Positions 62,008 to 64,000 of a DNA stretch of 64,000 bases are shown piece by piece. Location: assembly GCF_000964545.1 (NCBI RefSeq), contig NZ_BBVD01000005.1:248001-312000 (forward strand). Reading direction: 5' to 3'. The translations under genes were made by a program, and so were the position numbers. Numbering within the stretch: the stretch's first letter is position 1; each line of letters opens with the position of its first letter. The notes under the pieces are model-generated. The model did no database searches. It was given only the letters and a program-made list of their open reading frames with translations, and was not told the DNA's origin. Source of the DNA: Comamonas thiooxydans (GTDB taxonomy: Bacteria > Pseudomonadota > Gammaproteobacteria > Burkholderiales > Burkholderiaceae_C).

Positions 62008-64000
62008 ATGAATACACTCCCTCCTCAGGCCATCAGCCAGGATGTGCTGGCCGAGAAATATCTGGCCGACGGCGAGCAATCCGAGCAAGAGCTGTTTGCC
62101 CGCGTGGCACGAGCCCTGGCAGCTGTTGAACAGCCTGAGCTTCAGACGCATTGGGAGCAGCAATTTCTGGTCAATCTGCAGCGCGGTGCCATCGGTGCTG
62201 GCCGCATCATGGCAGCGGCGGGGCTGGACACCAAGGCCACGTTGATCAACTGCTTTGTGCAGCCCGTCGCCGACGCCACCAATGGTTTCGACACCCAGGG
62301 AAACCCCGGCATCTACACAGCGCTTTCTCAGGCAGCCGAGACCATGCGCCGCGGTGGCGGCGTGGGTTATGACTTCTCCAATCTGCGACCACGCGGTGCG
62401 CTGGTGCGCGGCACCAACTCCTTTGCGTCGGGCCCCTGCTCCTTCATCGATGTCTTCGATGCATCCTGTACCACGGTGGAGTCGGCCGGTGCGCGCCGCG
62501 GAGCCCAGATGGGTGTGCTGCGCATTGACCACCCCGATGTACTGGAATTCATCACCGCTAAGCGACAAAAAGGCCGCTGGAACAATTTCAATGTGTCTGT
62601 GGGAGTGAGCAGCGCATTCATGCAGGCGGTCAGGGACGATGCCCAATGGGAGCTGGTGCATGTCGCCAGTCCCAGCGAGGCACAGATACAGGCCGGCGCC
62701 CATCGCCGCGACGATGGCCTCTGGGTCTATAAAAGCCAGCCCGCGCGCGCGCTGTGGGATGCCATCATGCGCTCGGCCTACGACTTCGCCGAGCCCGGCA
62801 TTCTTTTTCTCGACAACATCAACGCCGACAACAACCTCTGGTATGCCGAGCAGATTGCCGCCACCAATCCCTGCGGCGAGCAGCCCCTGCCGCCCTATGG
62901 CTGCTGCGATCTGGGCCCGGTCATACTCACGCGCTTTGTGCGCGAGGCGTTCACACCTCAGGCTTTCTTCGATATGGAGGCCTTTCGCGCCGCCGTCGCG
63001 GTTCAGGTGCGCATGCTGGACAATGTGCTGGACGCCACCGTCTGGCCCCTGCCCGAGCAGCAGCGCGAGGCACAGCAAAAGCGCCGCATCGGCGTGGGCT
63101 TCACTGGGCTGGGCGACGCCTTGATTCTGCTGGGCCTGCATTACGCCAGCGATGCAGGCCTGCAGCAGGCCGCATCAATAGCTCGCGCCATGCGCGATGC
63201 GGCTTATGCCGCGTCGGTGGAGCTGGCACGGGAAAAAGGTGTCTTCCCGCTGTTCAACGCCAAGCAGTATCTGAAAAGCGGCTTTGCCAAACGCTTGCCC
63301 AAGGAGTTGCGCGCTGCCATCAAAAAACATGGGCTGCGTAACAGCCATCTGCTGTCCATCGCCCCCACGGGCACGGTATCACTGGCCTTTGCCGACAATG
63401 CGTCCAACGGCATCGAGCCCGCTTTTTCCTGGACCTATACGCGCAAAAAGCGCACGACCGATGGCGGCGAGCAGTTCTACACCGTACAGGACCATGCCTA
63501 CCGCCTGTACAAAGCCATGCACGGCGACGAGGCACCGCTGCCCGACTGCTTTGTCAGTGCGCTGGAGCTGAGCGCCAGCGAGCATGTGGCCATGATGCGC
63601 TGCGTGCAGCCCTTTATCGACACATCGATTTCAAAGACCGTCAACATCCCGGCCGACTATCCCTTCGAGGACTTCAAGCACCTCTATATGGAGTGCTGGG
63701 AGGTCGGCCTCAAAGGCTGTGCTACCTACCGTCCCAACGACACGCTGGGCGCGGTTCTGTCTACCGATTCAGCCCCCACCCCCTCTCAAGCGCCTACTGG
63801 TAAATCGCAGGCTGCTATCAACTCGGTTAGCAGCAGCGGCATGACGGCTGTGATCGAGCGCCGCCCCGAGGGTCCGCTCAATGCCGTGGTGGACAAGATC
63901 GAGTATTTCACGCATGACGGCATACGGCGTCTCTATCTGGTCGTCAGCTTCATGGTGGTCGACGGTTTGGAGCGTCCCATCGAATTCTTCATGCCCGTGG
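62008..64000 (+). CDS. nrdJ: Adenosylcobalamin-dependent ribonucleotide reductase, class II (partial)
   Basis: The first 664 codons of a gene that continues beyond the window. It makes deoxyribonucleotides using coenzyme B12. The first redox Cys is in LINCFVQPVAD, the second in CDLGPVILTRF, and the thiyl-radical Cys in TNPCGEQPLPPYG with the Asn and Glu at their usual places. The substrate loop SIAPTGTVSLAFADNASNGIEPAF and KTVNIPADYPFEDFKHLYMECWEVGLKGCATYRPND are intact. Residues about 593-609 (APTPSQAPTGKSQAAINSVS) are a flexible linker that coincides with a partial palindromic repeat. ATG 61996 is a possible alternative start, four codons earlier. Confidence 0.93.
   Translation, partial: MNTLPPQAISQDVLAEKYLADGEQSEQELFARVARALAAVEQPELQTHWEQQFLVNLQRGAIGAGRIMAAAGLDTKATLINCFVQPVADATNGFDTQGNPGIYTALSQAAETMRRGGGVGYDFSNLRPRGALVRGTNSFASGPCSFIDVFDASCTTVESAGARRGAQMGVLRIDHPDVLEFITAKRQKGRWNNFNVSVGVSSAFMQAVRDDAQWELVHVASPSEAQIQAGAHRRDDGLWVYKSQPARALWDAIMRSAYDFAEPGILFLDNINADNNLWYAEQIAATNPCGEQPLPPYGCCDLGPVILTRFVREAFTPQAFFDMEAFRAAVAVQVRMLDNVLDATVWPLPEQQREAQQKRRIGVGFTGLGDALILLGLHYASDAGLQQAASIARAMRDAAYAASVELAREKGVFPLFNAKQYLKSGFAKRLPKELRAAIKKHGLRNSHLLSIAPTGTVSLAFADNASNGIEPAFSWTYTRKKRTTDGGEQFYTVQDHAYRLYKAMHGDEAPLPDCFVSALELSASEHVAMMRCVQPFIDTSISKTVNIPADYPFEDFKHLYMECWEVGLKGCATYRPNDTLGAVLSTDSAPTPSQAPTGKSQAAINSVSSSGMTAVIERRPEGPLNAVVDKIEYFTHDGIRRLYLVVSFMVVDGLERPIEFFMPV

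Noticed and set aside
61972..63141. 389-codon minus-strand frame over nrdJ
   Set aside because: Antisense shadow; no motif, while the plus strand has the class II reductase signatures.

Overview
The window looks like chromosomal DNA from a betaproteobacterium of the Burkholderiales, most likely Comamonadaceae and probably Comamonas or a close relative. This is inferred from the high-GC backbone, a selB-selC pair, a Burkholderiales-type tad locus, HrpA, a Bug-type solute-binding protein, and a palindromic AGCT(A/G)CT...GCGC repeat family that I remember as common in this group. No database search was possible.

Layout. 1-5.6 kb: 3' end of selB, the selenocysteine tRNA gene, an acyl-CoA ligase, a small FMN-binding protein, a putative zinc peptidase and a beta-CASP metallo-beta-lactamase RNase. 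5.6-20.5 kb: an accessory region of visibly lower GC. It holds a CoA-thioester catabolic operon on the minus strand (type III CoA-transferase, enoyl-CoA hydratase, two IpdAB/GctAB-like subunits, AMP-dependent ligase). Divergent from it are a Bug binding protein, an FAD-dependent enzyme and an IclR regulator. The region continues with a decayed LysR/EamA pair, a ThDP enzyme and a CobW-type zinc GTPase behind a Zur-like box. 20.5-28.6 kb: an RND efflux operon, an alpha/beta-hydrolase-fold protein without its catalytic Ser and His, and a divergent LysR regulator. 28.6-34.1 kb: HrpA and a membrane metallophosphoesterase.

34.5-37.8 kb: three consecutive envelope genes (zinc-ribbon membrane protein, lipoprotein, polytopic coiled-coil protein ending in a zinc ribbon) closed by a strong terminator; this set is not familiar to me. 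37.9-42.1 kb: a TonB-dependent siderophore receptor and an Fes-type esterase behind a Fur-like box. 42.1-44.8 kb: a secreted protein and an MFS transporter. 45.6-57.0 kb: a near-complete tad (Flp pilus) operon with three Flp pilin genes in an exact 397-bp tandem array; each spacer carries a relic of the tadG 5' end. 57.5-64 kb: argA, an AraC regulator, a type-2 leuA and the 5' part of a class II ribonucleotide reductase.

Most notable points: (1) the flp array and its tadG' relics, which record how the pilin genes were amplified; (2) a catabolic cluster whose CoA-transferase-like pair lacks the usual catalytic Glu, so it may be a C-C hydrolase, with two matching 17-bp candidate IclR operators; (3) a deletion that removed the 5' ends of two divergent genes at once; (4) the zinc-ribbon envelope trio; (5) a pseudoenzyme beside an efflux pump.
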